Shown here: positions 50,795-58,232 of the stretch, piece after piece | Layout: each line of letters opens with the position of its first letter | Position numbering within the stretch: the first letter of the stretch is position 1 | DNA from: an uncultured Bacteroidales bacterium | GTDB lineage: Bacteria; Bacteroidota; Bacteroidia; Bacteroidales; Paludibacteraceae | NCBI GenBank assembly: GCA_900319105.1 | Contig: ONND01000007.1 | Span: 55,569-119,568, forward strand | Length of the DNA stretch: 64,000 nucleotides | Reading direction: 5' to 3' | Position numbers and translations under genes: made by a program | The notes under the pieces: model-generated | Seen by the model: the letters and a program-made list of their open reading frames with translations, nothing else | Told to the model about the DNA's origin: nothing | Database searches by the model: none

Positions 50795-50869
50795 AAAACA
50801 AATAAATTTTCATAGTTAAGGTTTAGGTTTAATGGCAATAGGAGGCTGTGAAGTTTCCTATTGTTTTTT
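50795..50869 (+). ncRNA. Short leader RNA ending in a terminator (attenuator candidate)
   Basis: Between the promoter and a 36-aa gene lies about 75 bases ending in a strong intrinsic terminator: CAATAGGA (50836..50843) pairs with TCCTATTG (50856..50863), then TTTTTT. The middle carries CATAGTTAAGGTTTAGGTTT, similar in layout to the RNA at 53882..53954. Either a small RNA, or a leader controlling readthrough into the 36-aa gene and greA. It recalls Rfam Bacteroidales-1-type RNAs, but a covariance search is needed. Confidence 0.55.
50836..50869 (+). terminator. Intrinsic terminator of the leader RNA
   Basis: Perfect 8-bp stem, 12-base loop, six U. The next gene starts 14 bases later, so some readthrough must occur if that gene is expressed from this promoter. 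Confidence 0.8.
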
Positions 50870-50883
50870 AGACAAAAGATAGA

Positions 50884-50994
50884 ATGGAAGATAAAAATTG
50901 TTTTTTAGACTCCCTCCCCATCCCGGATTTGACGGATGCAGAGGAGGTACGCAAGGCCATCCTTGCGAACGAAATATTGAATAAAAAATACTAA
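50884..50994 (+). CDS. Small acidic protein (36 aa) upstream of greA
   Basis: MEDKNCFLDSLPIPDLTDAE then EVRKAILANEILNKKY. The ending xxRKAIxxxEILNxKY resembles a short conserved tail I associate with small Bacteroidales proteins, but I cannot verify this here. It lies 14 bases after the terminator and 7 bases before greA, so it is probably co-translated with greA. Function unknown. Confidence 0.5.
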   Translation: MEDKNCFLDSLPIPDLTDAEEVRKAILANEILNKKY

Positions 50995-51001
50995 ATATAT
51001 T

Positions 51002-51472
51002 ATGGCAGTAACGTACATGACCGAAGAAGGTCTGCAAAAATTAAAAGAGGAGCTCCAGCACTTGGAGACTGTAGAGCGCCCGCGTGTGATTGCCGCTATA
51101 GCGGAAGCCCGTGAGAAAGGCGACTTGAGTGAGAACGCGGAATATGATGCCGCCAAAGAAGAGCAGGGTGCTTTAGAGAGCAAGATTGCTCAGATCAAAA
51201 CCCGTTTGATGGAGGCGCGTGTGCTCAACACCGATGATGTCAAGACGGATGAGGTTCAGATCCTGACCAAAGTGCGCGTACGCGTACGTAATACAGGTAA
51301 GGAGAAGACCTACCAGTTGGTAACCGAAGGTGAGGCTAATTCGCTGGAGGGTAAGATCTCCGTCACCACGCCGATCGCAAAAGGTCTGCTTGGCAAGAAA
51401 GTAGGCGAAGTAGCCCAAGTTCAAGTTCCCGCCGGATTGATGGAGTACGAGATCCTGGAAATCTCTCTCTAA
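51002..51472 (+). CDS. greA: Transcription elongation factor GreA
   Basis: 156 aa; rescues backtracked RNA polymerase by stimulating its RNA cleavage. N-terminal coiled coil (TEEGLQKLKEELQHLETVER and AKEEQGALESKIAQIKTRL) with the acidic tip DLSENAEYDAAKEE containing Asp-Glu near residues 41-45, then the globular FKBP-like domain ending EYEILEISL. The stop codon lies in the first unit of a heptamer tract (AAATGGT) that fills the gap to the HIT gene. Confidence 0.95.
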   Translation: MAVTYMTEEGLQKLKEELQHLETVERPRVIAAIAEAREKGDLSENAEYDAAKEEQGALESKIAQIKTRLMEARVLNTDDVKTDEVQILTKVRVRVRNTGKEKTYQLVTEGEANSLEGKISVTTPIAKGLLGKKVGEVAQVQVPAGLMEYEILEISL

Positions 51473-51518
51473 ATGGTAAATGGCAAATGGTAAATGGTAA
51501 ATGACCAAATGGTAAATT
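51471..51518 (+). repeat. Heptamer tract (AAATGGT x4+) between greA and the HIT gene
   Basis: AAATGGT, AAATGGC, AAATGGT, AAATGGT, AAATGAC and further related units; includes the last two bases of the greA stop codon. Confidence 0.85.
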
Positions 51519-51521
51519 GCT

Positions 51522-51929
51522 ATGACTCTCTTTACGAAAATTATCAAGGGTGAGATCCCGAGTTATAAGGTAGCGGAGGACGAGAAGAACTATGCGTTCC
51601 TGGATATCAATCCGCTGACGAAGGGCCACACGCTGGTTATTCCGAAGTTGTCGGAGCCGGAGAGTGACTACTTGTTTGATCTGGAGGACGAGCAGTACGC
51701 GAGTCTGATGCGTTTTGCCAAACGGGTAGCGAAAGGTGTGAAGGCGGCTACGGGTTGTAAACGCGTAGGCGTAGCGGTATTAGGCATGGAGGTGAACCAT
51801 GTTCATATTCATCTTATTCCGCTCAATTCGGAGAAAGATATGCTCTTCAGCAATCCGAAGCTCAGCCTGCCGGCAGAAGAGATGGCGATGATCGCCAACT
51901 CTATCGCCGAGGCCGTGGAGAAAAACTAA
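51522..51929 (+). CDS. HIT family nucleotide hydrolase/transferase
   Basis: 135 aa. Histidine triad in GMEVNHVHIHLIPLNSEKDM (His at about residues 90, 92, 94), preceded by the conserved IIKGEIPSYKVAED and HTLVIPKLSEPE of Hint-type proteins. Such enzymes hydrolyse phosphoramidates or dinucleoside polyphosphates; the substrate is not deducible. It follows greA after the heptamer tract and converges with psuG 4 bases later. Confidence 0.9.
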   Translation: MTLFTKIIKGEIPSYKVAEDEKNYAFLDINPLTKGHTLVIPKLSEPESDYLFDLEDEQYASLMRFAKRVAKGVKAATGCKRVGVAVLGMEVNHVHIHLIPLNSEKDMLFSNPKLSLPAEEMAMIANSIAEAVEKN

Positions 51930-51933
51930 ACGG

Positions 51934-52845
51934 TTAGTTCGCCATAGCGACCGCAGTGCGGGCCGCCAGACGGGCATTATTGAGTACCAGTTGGATATTC
52001 GCAGCCAGGCTGTCACCGCCCGTCAAATCTTTCACTTTGGCTAACAGGAAAGGTGTGCATTGTTTACCATGCACGCCTTTTTTGTCGGCTTCTGCGAGCG
52101 CTTGTTCGATAGCGGCATTGATGACATCCGCCGGCATGGAGAACTCCTCCGGAATAGGATTGGTCACTAACATACCGCCCTTGAGCCCACATTCGATCTT
52201 GGCTTTGAACGCTGCGGCTAATTCTTCGGGTGTGTCAATACGATAGTCCACGCCGAAACCGCTGTGACGGGTATAGAAAGCCGGTAACTCGTCTGTACCA
52301 AAACCGATGACGGGTACTCCTTTGGTCTCAAGATATTCGAGCGTCAGACCGAGGTCGAGGATGGACTTGGCTCCCGCGCAGATGACCATGACGGGCGTTT
52401 GCGCCAGTTCTTCGAGGTCGGCAGAGATATCGAAAGTCTGCTGTGCGCCGCGGTGTACGCCGCCGATACCGCCGGTTGCGAAGATCTTAATGCCTGCCAT
52501 GGCGGCGATGATCATGGTGGTGGTAACCGTCGTAGCTCCGTCTTCCTGACGGGCGATGAGAACCGGAAGATCCCGACGCGAAGCCTTGGTGACCGCCTGA
52601 CCTTTCTTACCCAGGTATTCGATTTCCTCCGGAGTGCATCCGGCTTTCAGTTTGCCGCCGATGATAGCGATGGTGGCGGGAACGGCGCCGTTGTCCCGGA
52701 TCGTTTGTTCAACGCGCAGAGCCGTCTCTACGTTCTGCGGATAGGGCATACCGTGACTGATGATGGTGGATTCCAATGCCACGACGGGTTTGCCTGCTTT
52801 CAGTGCCTCTTGCACTTCCGGCGATATACTTAGATATTTATTCAT
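51934..52845 (-). CDS. psuG: Pseudouridine-5'-phosphate glycosidase
   Basis: 303 aa; reversibly splits pseudouridine 5'-phosphate into uracil and ribose 5-phosphate. Family features: [19 protein letters not shown] (residues about 19-37), Lys-containing [13 protein letters not shown] near 75, [20 protein letters not shown] near 118, [15 protein letters not shown] and TPEELAAAF. The gene is immediately downstream of a PfkB-type kinase on the same strand, which would supply its substrate, as in the PsuK-PsuG pathway of E. coli. A TAATTTA heptamer tract separates the two genes. Confidence 0.95.
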   Translation of the reverse strand: MNKYLSISPEVQEALKAGKPVVALESTIISHGMPYPQNVETALRVEQTIRDNGAVPATIAIIGGKLKAGCTPEEIEYLGKKGQAVTKASRRDLPVLIARQEDGATTVTTTMIIAAMAGIKIFATGGIGGVHRGAQQTFDISADLEELAQTPVMVICAGAKSILDLGLTLEYLETKGVPVIGFGTDELPAFYTRHSGFGVDYRIDTPEELAAAFKAKIECGLKGGMLVTNPIPEEFSMPADVINAAIEQALAEADKKGVHGKQCTPFLLAKVKDLTGGDSLAANIQLVLNNARLAARTAVAMAN

Positions 52846-52848
52846 TCT

Positions 52849-52869
52849 TAATTTATAATTTATAATTTA
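52849..52869 (-). repeat. Heptamer tract (TAATTTA x3) between psuK-like and psuG
   Basis: Three exact TAATTTA units at 52849, 52856 and 52863. Confidence 0.85.
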
Positions 52870-53763
52870 CAATAGGATATTAGCAATATCAGGATTAACA
52901 GCTTTGGGGCTCATGAGTGCTGCCCGAGCGGCCATGAGTCCGTATTGGGCTGTTTGCGGGAAGTCGAGCCCTTTCGCGTAAGCATAGACGACTCCGGCGA
53001 GGAAAGCGTCTCCTGCTCCGGTGGTATTGACGATTTCGCCCGGAAGGGCGGGGTAGAGCCATTCTTCTGCGGCATTACGGCAATAGACGCCTTCTGCGCC
53101 GAGGGTGATATAGACATGTGCCGCTCCCTTGTCAAGAAGCGCCTGTGCCGCCTCGGCGTAAGTCTGGGCCTGGGTGATCGCCAGAGCCTCCTTGAGGTTG
53201 AGCTTGAGCGTGTGGAGGTACGGCAGTTTGGCTTTGGTCAGCGCATTGATGACGCGGAAAGCCTTGGTGGAACTGACTCCGTCGATGAAGAGCGGGGCGG
53301 TGACGTTCTCCATAAGCCAGCGGATGGCGTCCTCGGTGATATTCGTGTCTGCCACCACATAATCGGAGGTGTTGAGTTCACCGCTCCGTTTATCGAGCCA
53401 TTCGGGCGTAATGGAACGAATAGCCTCCGTGTCCGCCACTGCCGCAATCATCTCGCCGCCGTGATTATTGATGCAGAGATAAACGCCGGAGCGAAGCGAT
53501 GTGATTCGCTCGGATAGATGGACGTCAATACCTTGCTGAATACAATGGTCGTGCAGCAGACCGCCGAAGAGATCTCCGCCGAAGATCGTGAGCAATTGGG
53601 TCTTGGCTCCGAGCAACGATAAGTTATGCGCGATATTACGCGCTACACCGCCATAGCTGATGTCTATATGCCCGGGATTAGAGTCCGCCGCGATGAAGGC
53701 GTCGTTCAGCGCAGCCAGCAGATCGACATTCGCGCCACCGATAACAGAAACAAATGTGTCCAT
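52867..53763 (-). CDS. PfkB family sugar kinase, probable pseudouridine kinase
   Basis: 298 aa from ATG 53763 (MDTFVSVIGGANVDLLAALN); a longer frame starting at 53853 crosses the promoter and is not credible. PfkB signatures: SYGGVARNIAHNLSLLGAKT (residues about 40-60), LFIDGVSSTKAFRV and the C-terminal NTTGAGDAFLAGVVYAYAKG with the catalytic Asp. Adjacency to psuG on the same transcript makes pseudouridine the likely substrate; a general ribokinase-type role is the alternative. The promoter lies 22 bases upstream of the ATG. Confidence 0.85.
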   Translation of the reverse strand: MDTFVSVIGGANVDLLAALNDAFIAADSNPGHIDISYGGVARNIAHNLSLLGAKTQLLTIFGGDLFGGLLHDHCIQQGIDVHLSERITSLRSGVYLCINNHGGEMIAAVADTEAIRSITPEWLDKRSGELNTSDYVVADTNITEDAIRWLMENVTAPLFIDGVSSTKAFRVINALTKAKLPYLHTLKLNLKEALAITQAQTYAEAAQALLDKGAAHVYITLGAEGVYCRNAAEEWLYPALPGEIVNTTGAGDAFLAGVVYAYAKGLDFPQTAQYGLMAARAALMSPKAVNPDIANILL

Positions 53764-53784
53764 GGTACATCTCTTTTTCGGGTA

Positions 53785-53815
53785 CAAAGGTACTGCTTTT
53801 TTTTGAATTGTGCAA
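53785..53815 (-). promoter_or_regulatory. Promoter for the pseudouridine kinase and psuG
   Basis: Minus strand: TTG 53815..53813, 20-base spacer with AAAAAAAAGCAG, TACCTTTG 53792..53785. Confidence 0.78.
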
Positions 53816-53881
53816 GAAAAAAACGCAGTTTTGAGTAGAAAGTCGAAAGACAATAGACAAAAGACTACGAGTTAGAACTAT

Positions 53882-53954
53882 AAAAAACAAAGAAGGATGT
53901 CTCCCGACATCCCAATCTTTTTACTTAACCTTAAATCTAATACCATGAAAAACA
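53882..53954 (-). ncRNA. Short RNA with terminator (Bacteroidales-1-like candidate)
   Basis: Starts about 6 bases after TACCTTTG and ends at a strong terminator: GGATGTC-GGGA-GACATCC (53912..53895) followed by TTCTTTGTTTTTT. The 5' part reads TTTTTCATGGTATTAGATTT and AAGGTTAAGTAAAAAGATTG, close to the layout of the leader at 50795. No adequate start codon or conserved peptide (a 13-codon frame MKNTVQRYC.. on the other strand is a shadow). Likely a stand-alone small RNA. Confidence 0.55.
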
Positions 53955-53959
53955 CGGTG

Positions 53960-53991
53960 CAAAGGTACTGCTTTTTGGCGAACTGACCAAA
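53960..53991 (-). promoter_or_regulatory. Promoter for the short RNA
   Basis: Minus strand: TTTG 53991..53988, 20-base spacer, TACCTTTG 53967..53960. Confidence 0.72.
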
Positions 53992-54075
53992 TATTTGAGC
54001 GAAAAAATGTTAAAAAACATATTTTTGTCAATCCCATTTGGCAAAAGAGGGGTAGTGGCGCGAATATACGATATT

Positions 54076-54756
54076 TTAGCCCTCATCTAATAAATCGGGT
54101 CTGCGCTCCCTGGTATGCTCGAGGGATTGCTCGTATTGCCATTCTTCGATCTTGGCTTGGTGCCCCGAGAGGAGAATCTCCGGTACTTTCCATCCCTTAT
54201 AGTCTGCTGGGCGGGTATAGACACCGGCTTCGAGCAGGCCGTCTTGGAAGGAATCGTTAAGCGCCGACTCCACGTCGCCGAGTGCGCCCGGCAGGAGACG
54301 GACGATCGCGTCGGTCATCATAGCCGCCGGCATCTCTCCGCCGGTCAGTACAAAATCGCCGATGCTGTACTCCTTTGTGATAAAATGATCGCGCACGCGT
54401 TGGTCCACCCCCTTATAGTGGCCGCAAAGGATGATGATGTTCTCTTTGAGCGAGAGGGTGTTGGCGGCTTTTTGGTCAAAGCGTTCGCCGTCTGGGGCAG
54501 TGAAGATGATCTCGTCGTAATGGCGTTCAGCGGTCAGATGGGAGATGCAGCGGTCGATAGGCTCGATCTGCAGCACCATGCCGGCGCCGAAACCAAAGGC
54601 ATAGTCATCTACCTTACGATGTTTGTCAAGTGTCCAGTCGCGGAGATTATGCACGTAGATTTCGCAAAGGCCTTTATCCTTCGCGCGTTGAATGATAGAA
54701 TGGTTGAGAGGCGATTCTAACAATTCCGGGCAACAAGTGATAATATCGATTCGCAT
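54076..54756 (-). CDS. trmD: tRNA (guanine37-N1)-methyltransferase TrmD
   Basis: 226 aa from [20 protein letters not shown]; the nine codons upstream lack the family start. SPOUT knot with [20 protein letters not shown] and [20 protein letters not shown] (residues about 108-150); a short C-terminal helical domain ([16 protein letters not shown]). It methylates G37 in tRNAs with G36, preventing +1 frameshifts. On the same strand as yidD, rnpA and hemD but 73 bases downstream of yidD, so it may have a separate promoter or belong to that run. Confidence 0.94.
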   Translation of the reverse strand: MRIDIITCCPELLESPLNHSIIQRAKDKGLCEIYVHNLRDWTLDKHRKVDDYAFGFGAGMVLQIEPIDRCISHLTAERHYDEIIFTAPDGERFDQKAANTLSLKENIIILCGHYKGVDQRVRDHFITKEYSIGDFVLTGGEMPAAMMTDAIVRLLPGALGDVESALNDSFQDGLLEAGVYTRPADYKGWKVPEILLSGHQAKIEEWQYEQSLEHTRERRPDLLDEG

Positions 54757-54828
54757 TTCTATCCGTTTAATGTTTTTATGCAATAAAAACCATTTTACTA
54801 TTTAACCGATTAACGTGATGCAGTTACT

Positions 54829-55077
54829 CTAAGGCACCGGGTCGTAGCCGGAGCCGCCCCAGGGATGGCAACGGCAGATACGCTTGATACCCATCCAACC
54901 GCCTTTGAAAATACCATATTTGAGCACCGCTTCTACCATGTACTGGCTGCAGGTAGGTGTATAGCGGCACGACGGAGGCGTCAGCGGGGAGATGAAGAAC
55001 CGGTAGAAATAGACAGGCAAAAGAAAAATATTGCGCAGCACTATTTTTATTCTATGTACCATTGGTTCATTTCCCAT
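54829..55077 (-). CDS. yidD: Membrane protein insertion efficiency factor YidD
   Basis: 82 aa. Core [20 protein letters not shown] (residues about 23-43), then [20 protein letters not shown] and [17 protein letters not shown] at the end, the full YidD signature with its Cys. It helps the YidC/Sec route insert membrane proteins; cytoplasmic face of the inner membrane. Eight bases after rnpA on the same strand, the conserved rnpA-yidD order. yidC itself is not in the window. Confidence 0.94.
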   Translation of the reverse strand: MGNEPMVHRIKIVLRNIFLLPVYFYRFFISPLTPPSCRYTPTCSQYMVEAVLKYGIFKGGWMGIKRICRCHPWGGSGYDPVP

Positions 55078-55084
55078 GTATCAT

Positions 55085-55486
55085 TTATTTAGTCATTTGG
55101 TCATTGATCTTCCGGAGTGCTTTTATCACCGCTTTTTCGATGACGGAGTAGGGTTGAGGCTCCTTGTCCATATAATTGAAGGCGATTAATAGACCGCCCT
55201 GCGGGCTGACAGAAGACAGACCGCTATCGCTGATAGACCGCTTTGCTGACAGAATGTCTTGATGGAGACGGTACGCTTCCCTCATGAGCCGGCGGAGATG
55301 ATTGCGCTGCACGGCATGCTTGAAGAGCGATTTGGGCGCCCAGACTAATACTTGGCTGTTAGGACTATTCGCTGGCATATACGTGACGCGCAGCGGCCAC
55401 GACGTAAATCGCTTGCCTTGTTTGTATAACTGCGCTATGCGTTCTTGTCCGCATAGTTTATTCTGTTTCGGAAACGTATTCGCCAT
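55085..55486 (-). CDS. rnpA: Ribonuclease P protein component
   Basis: 133 aa; with the RNA subunit it removes 5' leaders of tRNA precursors. MANTFPKQNKLCGQERIAQL opens it, followed by FTSWPLRVTYMP and the RNR-type motif AVQRNHLRRLMREAYRLHQ near residues 60-78. A CGGTCTGTCAG-family tract (55191..55253) then adds about 20 residues (SAKRSISDSGLSSVSPQG) before the last helix, an unusual interruption in so small a protein. The ATG at 55486 is chosen because it gives the family start; upstream codons are in a heptamer-rich spacer. Confidence 0.9.
   Translation of the reverse strand: MANTFPKQNKLCGQERIAQLYKQGKRFTSWPLRVTYMPANSPNSQVLVWAPKSLFKHAVQRNHLRRLMREAYRLHQDILSAKRSISDSGLSSVSPQGGLLIAFNYMDKEPQPYSVIEKAVIKALRKINDQMTK
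55191..55253 (-). repeat. CGGTCTGTCAG-family cluster inside rnpA
   Basis: Minus strand: CTGTCAGcaaagCGGTCT, ATCAGcgatagCGGTCTGTC and CTGTCAGcccgcagggCGGT. Same consensus and the same hairpin-type centre as in miaB and tsaB. Confidence 0.9.
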
Positions 55487-55489
55487 CCC

Positions 55490-55523
55490 TTCGTACATCG
55501 TACATCGCCCCTTTGTACATTTA
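55490..55523 (-). repeat. Heptamer tract (GTACATC type) between hemD and rnpA
   Basis: TTCGTAC, ATCGTAC, ATCGCCC, CTTTGTA and CATTTAC in sequence; includes the end of hemD. Confidence 0.7.
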
Positions 55524-56264
55524 CTGGTTTTTATCCAGATAATCAGCGATAGCCATAGGCAGGGATGCAAACGCCTTACCCGGTCCTGCCTCTATATCCA
55601 CGCGGTAGCCCGCCTCATCGAGCGCACGGATCGTGCCTTCGCCAAAAGCAGCGATGAGGGTCCTGCCTTGTTTCCAATTCGGGAAATTCTCATTGAGCGA
55701 GGTCACACCGGCAGGCGTGAAGAGAGCGATCATGTCATATTCGAACGGCATGTCCTGCGGCCACGGCGTTGTGACCGTGCGGTACATGATAGCCGGAGTC
55801 ACTTCGACGCCGTTCTCGGCGAACATGTTGATCTGGTCCTTGGTATGGATATTGGAGAGTACCATGAGGTAGCGCTCGTTGGGGCGGCGGTGCATCGCCG
55901 GCAGGAGATCTTCGAACTTATTACCGGTCTCCGGGAAGAAGACCTTGCGCTTACGATAGTTGATGAATTTCTGCAGATACAGTCCTACTTGCTCGGAATT
56001 GCAGTAGTAGTGCATGGAGTCGGGTACATTGAGCCGCATCTCTTCGCACAAACGGAAATAATGCTCTGCGCCTAATTTGGAATTCAGAATGACCGCCGTA
56101 TAGTCCATCGGGTTGATATGTTGCTGGCGGAACTCGCGCGCGGAGAGTCCTTCGATATGAATGAACTGATGAAAATCACACTGCACATCGAATTGCTCCT
56201 CCAGTCGGGAGTAGGGATTATGCGCCGTCTCAGGGCGCGGCTGCGAGAATAGAATTTTTATCAT
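55521..56264 (-). CDS. hemD: Uroporphyrinogen-III synthase
   Basis: 247 aa from MIKILFSQPRPETAHNPYSR; the 78 codons further upstream lie inside the DUF4271 gene in another frame. HemD folds have weak signatures: LNSKLGAEHYFRLCEEMRLN (about 80-100), DMIALFTPAGVTSLNENFPN (about 178-198) and AFGEGTIRALDEAGYRVDIE (about 208-227). It cyclises hydroxymethylbilane in tetrapyrrole synthesis. Four-base overlap with the DUF4271 gene, a conserved neighbour in Bacteroidetes. Confidence 0.88.
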   Translation of the reverse strand: MIKILFSQPRPETAHNPYSRLEEQFDVQCDFHQFIHIEGLSAREFRQQHINPMDYTAVILNSKLGAEHYFRLCEEMRLNVPDSMHYYCNSEQVGLYLQKFINYRKRKVFFPETGNKFEDLLPAMHRRPNERYLMVLSNIHTKDQINMFAENGVEVTPAIMYRTVTTPWPQDMPFEYDMIALFTPAGVTSLNENFPNWKQGRTLIAAFGEGTIRALDEAGYRVDIEAGPGKAFASLPMAIADYLDKNQ

Positions 56265-56920
56265 ATACAAACTATCATTTTCGAAGATAAATAGAGTAAT
56301 GCGCCGAACGGTACCACCTCCAGCGTTGCTATATACAGCAGCACATACAAGATGGCACTGAGCGAGCGGATATAGATACCCGCCATCCGGTACAGGCAAA
56401 CGAGCACAAAAAGTGCGGCGATGATGCCTAATGCCCACAGGCTGAGTTCGGGACGGCCGATACGCATGAAAACCAGCAGGCACGGGTAAAGCACACAAGC
56501 TGTGATCGTAGCGAGGTCGCCGTATTGCTCATACACCGGCATGAAGCGGCGCGAGAGGGAGAAAGTATAGTCCAACAAGATGTTACAGAGCATCTTGAGC
56601 AGAATAAAAGCTAAAACCAATCCGCAGACAGCAGCAAAAGAGGCGAAACGGAAAGAGCCTCCTGCGTACTCACAGAGGCAGATAGCCATTGCGAGCGTGC
56701 CGATGCGGAAGATGGAGATAAGGAACTGGGCGGGCGTGTTGGTCGGTGCATCCTTGTAGGTGCGCTCTGTGCGCGCCAAGATAGAGACATGCGACTGGGA
56801 GATGATACCGGGTTGCATCACTTCGCTGAAGACCGCGCAGAGAAACAACAACAGCATCGTCCATCCGCACCAAGCTGCCGACATCGGGGAGATAATATGT
56901 GCTATTTGAGATAGGAGCAT
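56261..56920 (-). CDS. DUF4271 domain-containing membrane protein
   Basis: 219 aa, six or so hydrophobic helices (e.g. AAWCGWTMLLLFLCAVFSEV, FASFAAVCGLVLAFILLKML, ALGIIAALFVLVCLYRMAGI). The family is confined to Bacteroidetes and usually sits next to hemD; role unknown. It overlaps hemD by 4 bases and starts 7 bases after the U32 gene, so U32, DUF4271 and hemD are one operon. Confidence 0.85.
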   Translation of the reverse strand: MLLSQIAHIISPMSAAWCGWTMLLLFLCAVFSEVMQPGIISQSHVSILARTERTYKDAPTNTPAQFLISIFRIGTLAMAICLCEYAGGSFRFASFAAVCGLVLAFILLKMLCNILLDYTFSLSRRFMPVYEQYGDLATITACVLYPCLLVFMRIGRPELSLWALGIIAALFVLVCLYRMAGIYIRSLSAILYVLLYIATLEVVPFGALLYLSSKMIVCI

Positions 56921-56927
56921 TCAGATG

Positions 56928-58211
56928 TCAGGATTCAGATTCCCAGATATAGAGTTTATCGCCGCGACGGATGAGACGGTCGGTCTTGAGCGAGAAGAAC
57001 TCGCCTTTGTTCACGCACGAAGCCGGATTGCCGTGGGTATCCCGCAGGCCTTCCGCCTTGCACTCATAGACGCCGGTGGTCTCGCCGGTGATGAGGAGTT
57101 GTTGTCCTTCGCGGATAGCATCCACCGCCTCCACGACGAACTCAGCGACACTCAGGTTCTTGAAGAAATTAGTGCATTTGGCAGCGTATATCTTGGTCCG
57201 CGTTGCTTTATTGCCGTACGAGCGGGTCCATTCACCTAACCGCTGACCTTGATAATACCCATCCCAGAAACCGCGGTTGAAGACCCGGCTGAGCCGTTCG
57301 TTCCAGTCGGCTATCTTTGCCTCTATGCCGCATGGTTGTTCGCTTCCGGATGCGATCCGGTCGTCGGCGTACTCGCCTTTCTGCCAGGCTTCGACCGCCT
57401 CTTTGTAGCAACGGACGACCGTGTCCACGTATTCCGCTCCGCGTGCGCGGCCTTCGATCTTGAGCACCCGCACACCGGCATCGAGCATCTTGTTGAGGAA
57501 ATGAATGGTCTTGAGGTCCTTGGGAGACATGATATATTGGTTGTCGATGTCGAGTTCGAGGTCCGAGGACTTGTCCTTGACCGTATAGCCGCGTCGGCAC
57601 ACCTGAACACATGCTCCTCTATTGGCGCTGAGGCCGTAGTTATTGAGGCTGAGGTAGCATTTGCCGCTGACCGCCATGCACAAAGCGCCATGGCAGAACA
57701 TCTCAATACGGATCGGCTTGCCGCTACGACCGCATATATGTTGCTCCTGGATGTCGCGATAGATGGACGCTACCTGGTCCATGTTCAGCTCACGCGCCAG
57801 GACTACCACATCGGCAAACTGGGCATAGAACTTGAGCGCTTCGGTGTTGGCGATGTTGAGTTGGGTGGAGAGATGCACCTCCTGACCGATGGCGTTGGCA
57901 TACTGCATGACAGCGATATCGGAAGCGATGACAGCGTCCACGCCTACGGCATGCGCCTTATCGACGATCTCGCGCATCAGCGGCAGGTCCTCCGGATACA
58001 TGACCGTATTGACCGTGAGGTAGGTCTTGACGCCTGCTTTGCGGCAAGTGGCGACGATGGTCGCCATGTCGTCGGTCGTAAAATTGACCGAACTGCGGGC
58101 ACGCATATTGAGATGTTCGATCCCGAAATAGACGCTGGTCGCACCGGCTTGGATAGCCGCTGCCAAACTCTCCCAGCACCCTACGGGAGCCATGATCTCG
58201 ATATTTGCCAT
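56928..58211 (-). CDS. U32 family peptidase
   Basis: 427 aa from MANIEIMAPVGCWESLAAAI; five extra codons at the front are encoded by a heptamer-like stretch. U32 signature: EMFCHGALCMAVSGKCYLSL and NRGACVQVCRRGYTV, with four conserved Cys (residues about 165-205), and FLNKMLDAGVRVLKIEGRAR. Related enzymes (TrhP, YegQ, UbiU/V) are radical-type or prephenate-using RNA/quinone enzymes rather than proteases; tRNA hydroxylation is the best-supported bacterial role for this subgroup, but I cannot tell which branch this is. The 3' end overlaps nothing; the DUF4271 gene starts 8 bases downstream. Confidence 0.85.
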   Translation of the reverse strand: MANIEIMAPVGCWESLAAAIQAGATSVYFGIEHLNMRARSSVNFTTDDMATIVATCRKAGVKTYLTVNTVMYPEDLPLMREIVDKAHAVGVDAVIASDIAVMQYANAIGQEVHLSTQLNIANTEALKFYAQFADVVVLARELNMDQVASIYRDIQEQHICGRSGKPIRIEMFCHGALCMAVSGKCYLSLNNYGLSANRGACVQVCRRGYTVKDKSSDLELDIDNQYIMSPKDLKTIHFLNKMLDAGVRVLKIEGRARGAEYVDTVVRCYKEAVEAWQKGEYADDRIASGSEQPCGIEAKIADWNERLSRVFNRGFWDGYYQGQRLGEWTRSYGNKATRTKIYAAKCTNFFKNLSVAEFVVEAVDAIREGQQLLITGETTGVYECKAEGLRDTHGNPASCVNKGEFFSLKTDRLIRRGDKLYIWESES

Positions 58212-58232
58212 TGGGTCATTTACCATGTATCT

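Larger units (their letters stand above)
53764..54075. other. Intergenic region with two minus-strand promoters and a short RNA
   Basis: Contains the kinase promoter (53785..53815), a short RNA with its terminator (53882..53954) and that RNA's promoter (53960..53991). The rest up to trmD at 54076 (about 85 bases, including the AAAAAATGTTAAAAAACAT run) shows nothing I can name. Confidence 0.6.

Noticed and set aside
53944-53985. 13-codon plus-strand peptide (MKNTVQRYCFLAN) as a leader peptide
   Set aside because: It overlaps the minus-strand promoter of the short RNA and has no downstream gene on the plus strand.
55570-56498. Longer N-termini for rnpA and hemD (starts at 55570 and 56498)
   Set aside because: The added residues overlap upstream genes in other frames and have no family similarity; conserved starts lie at 55486 and 56264.
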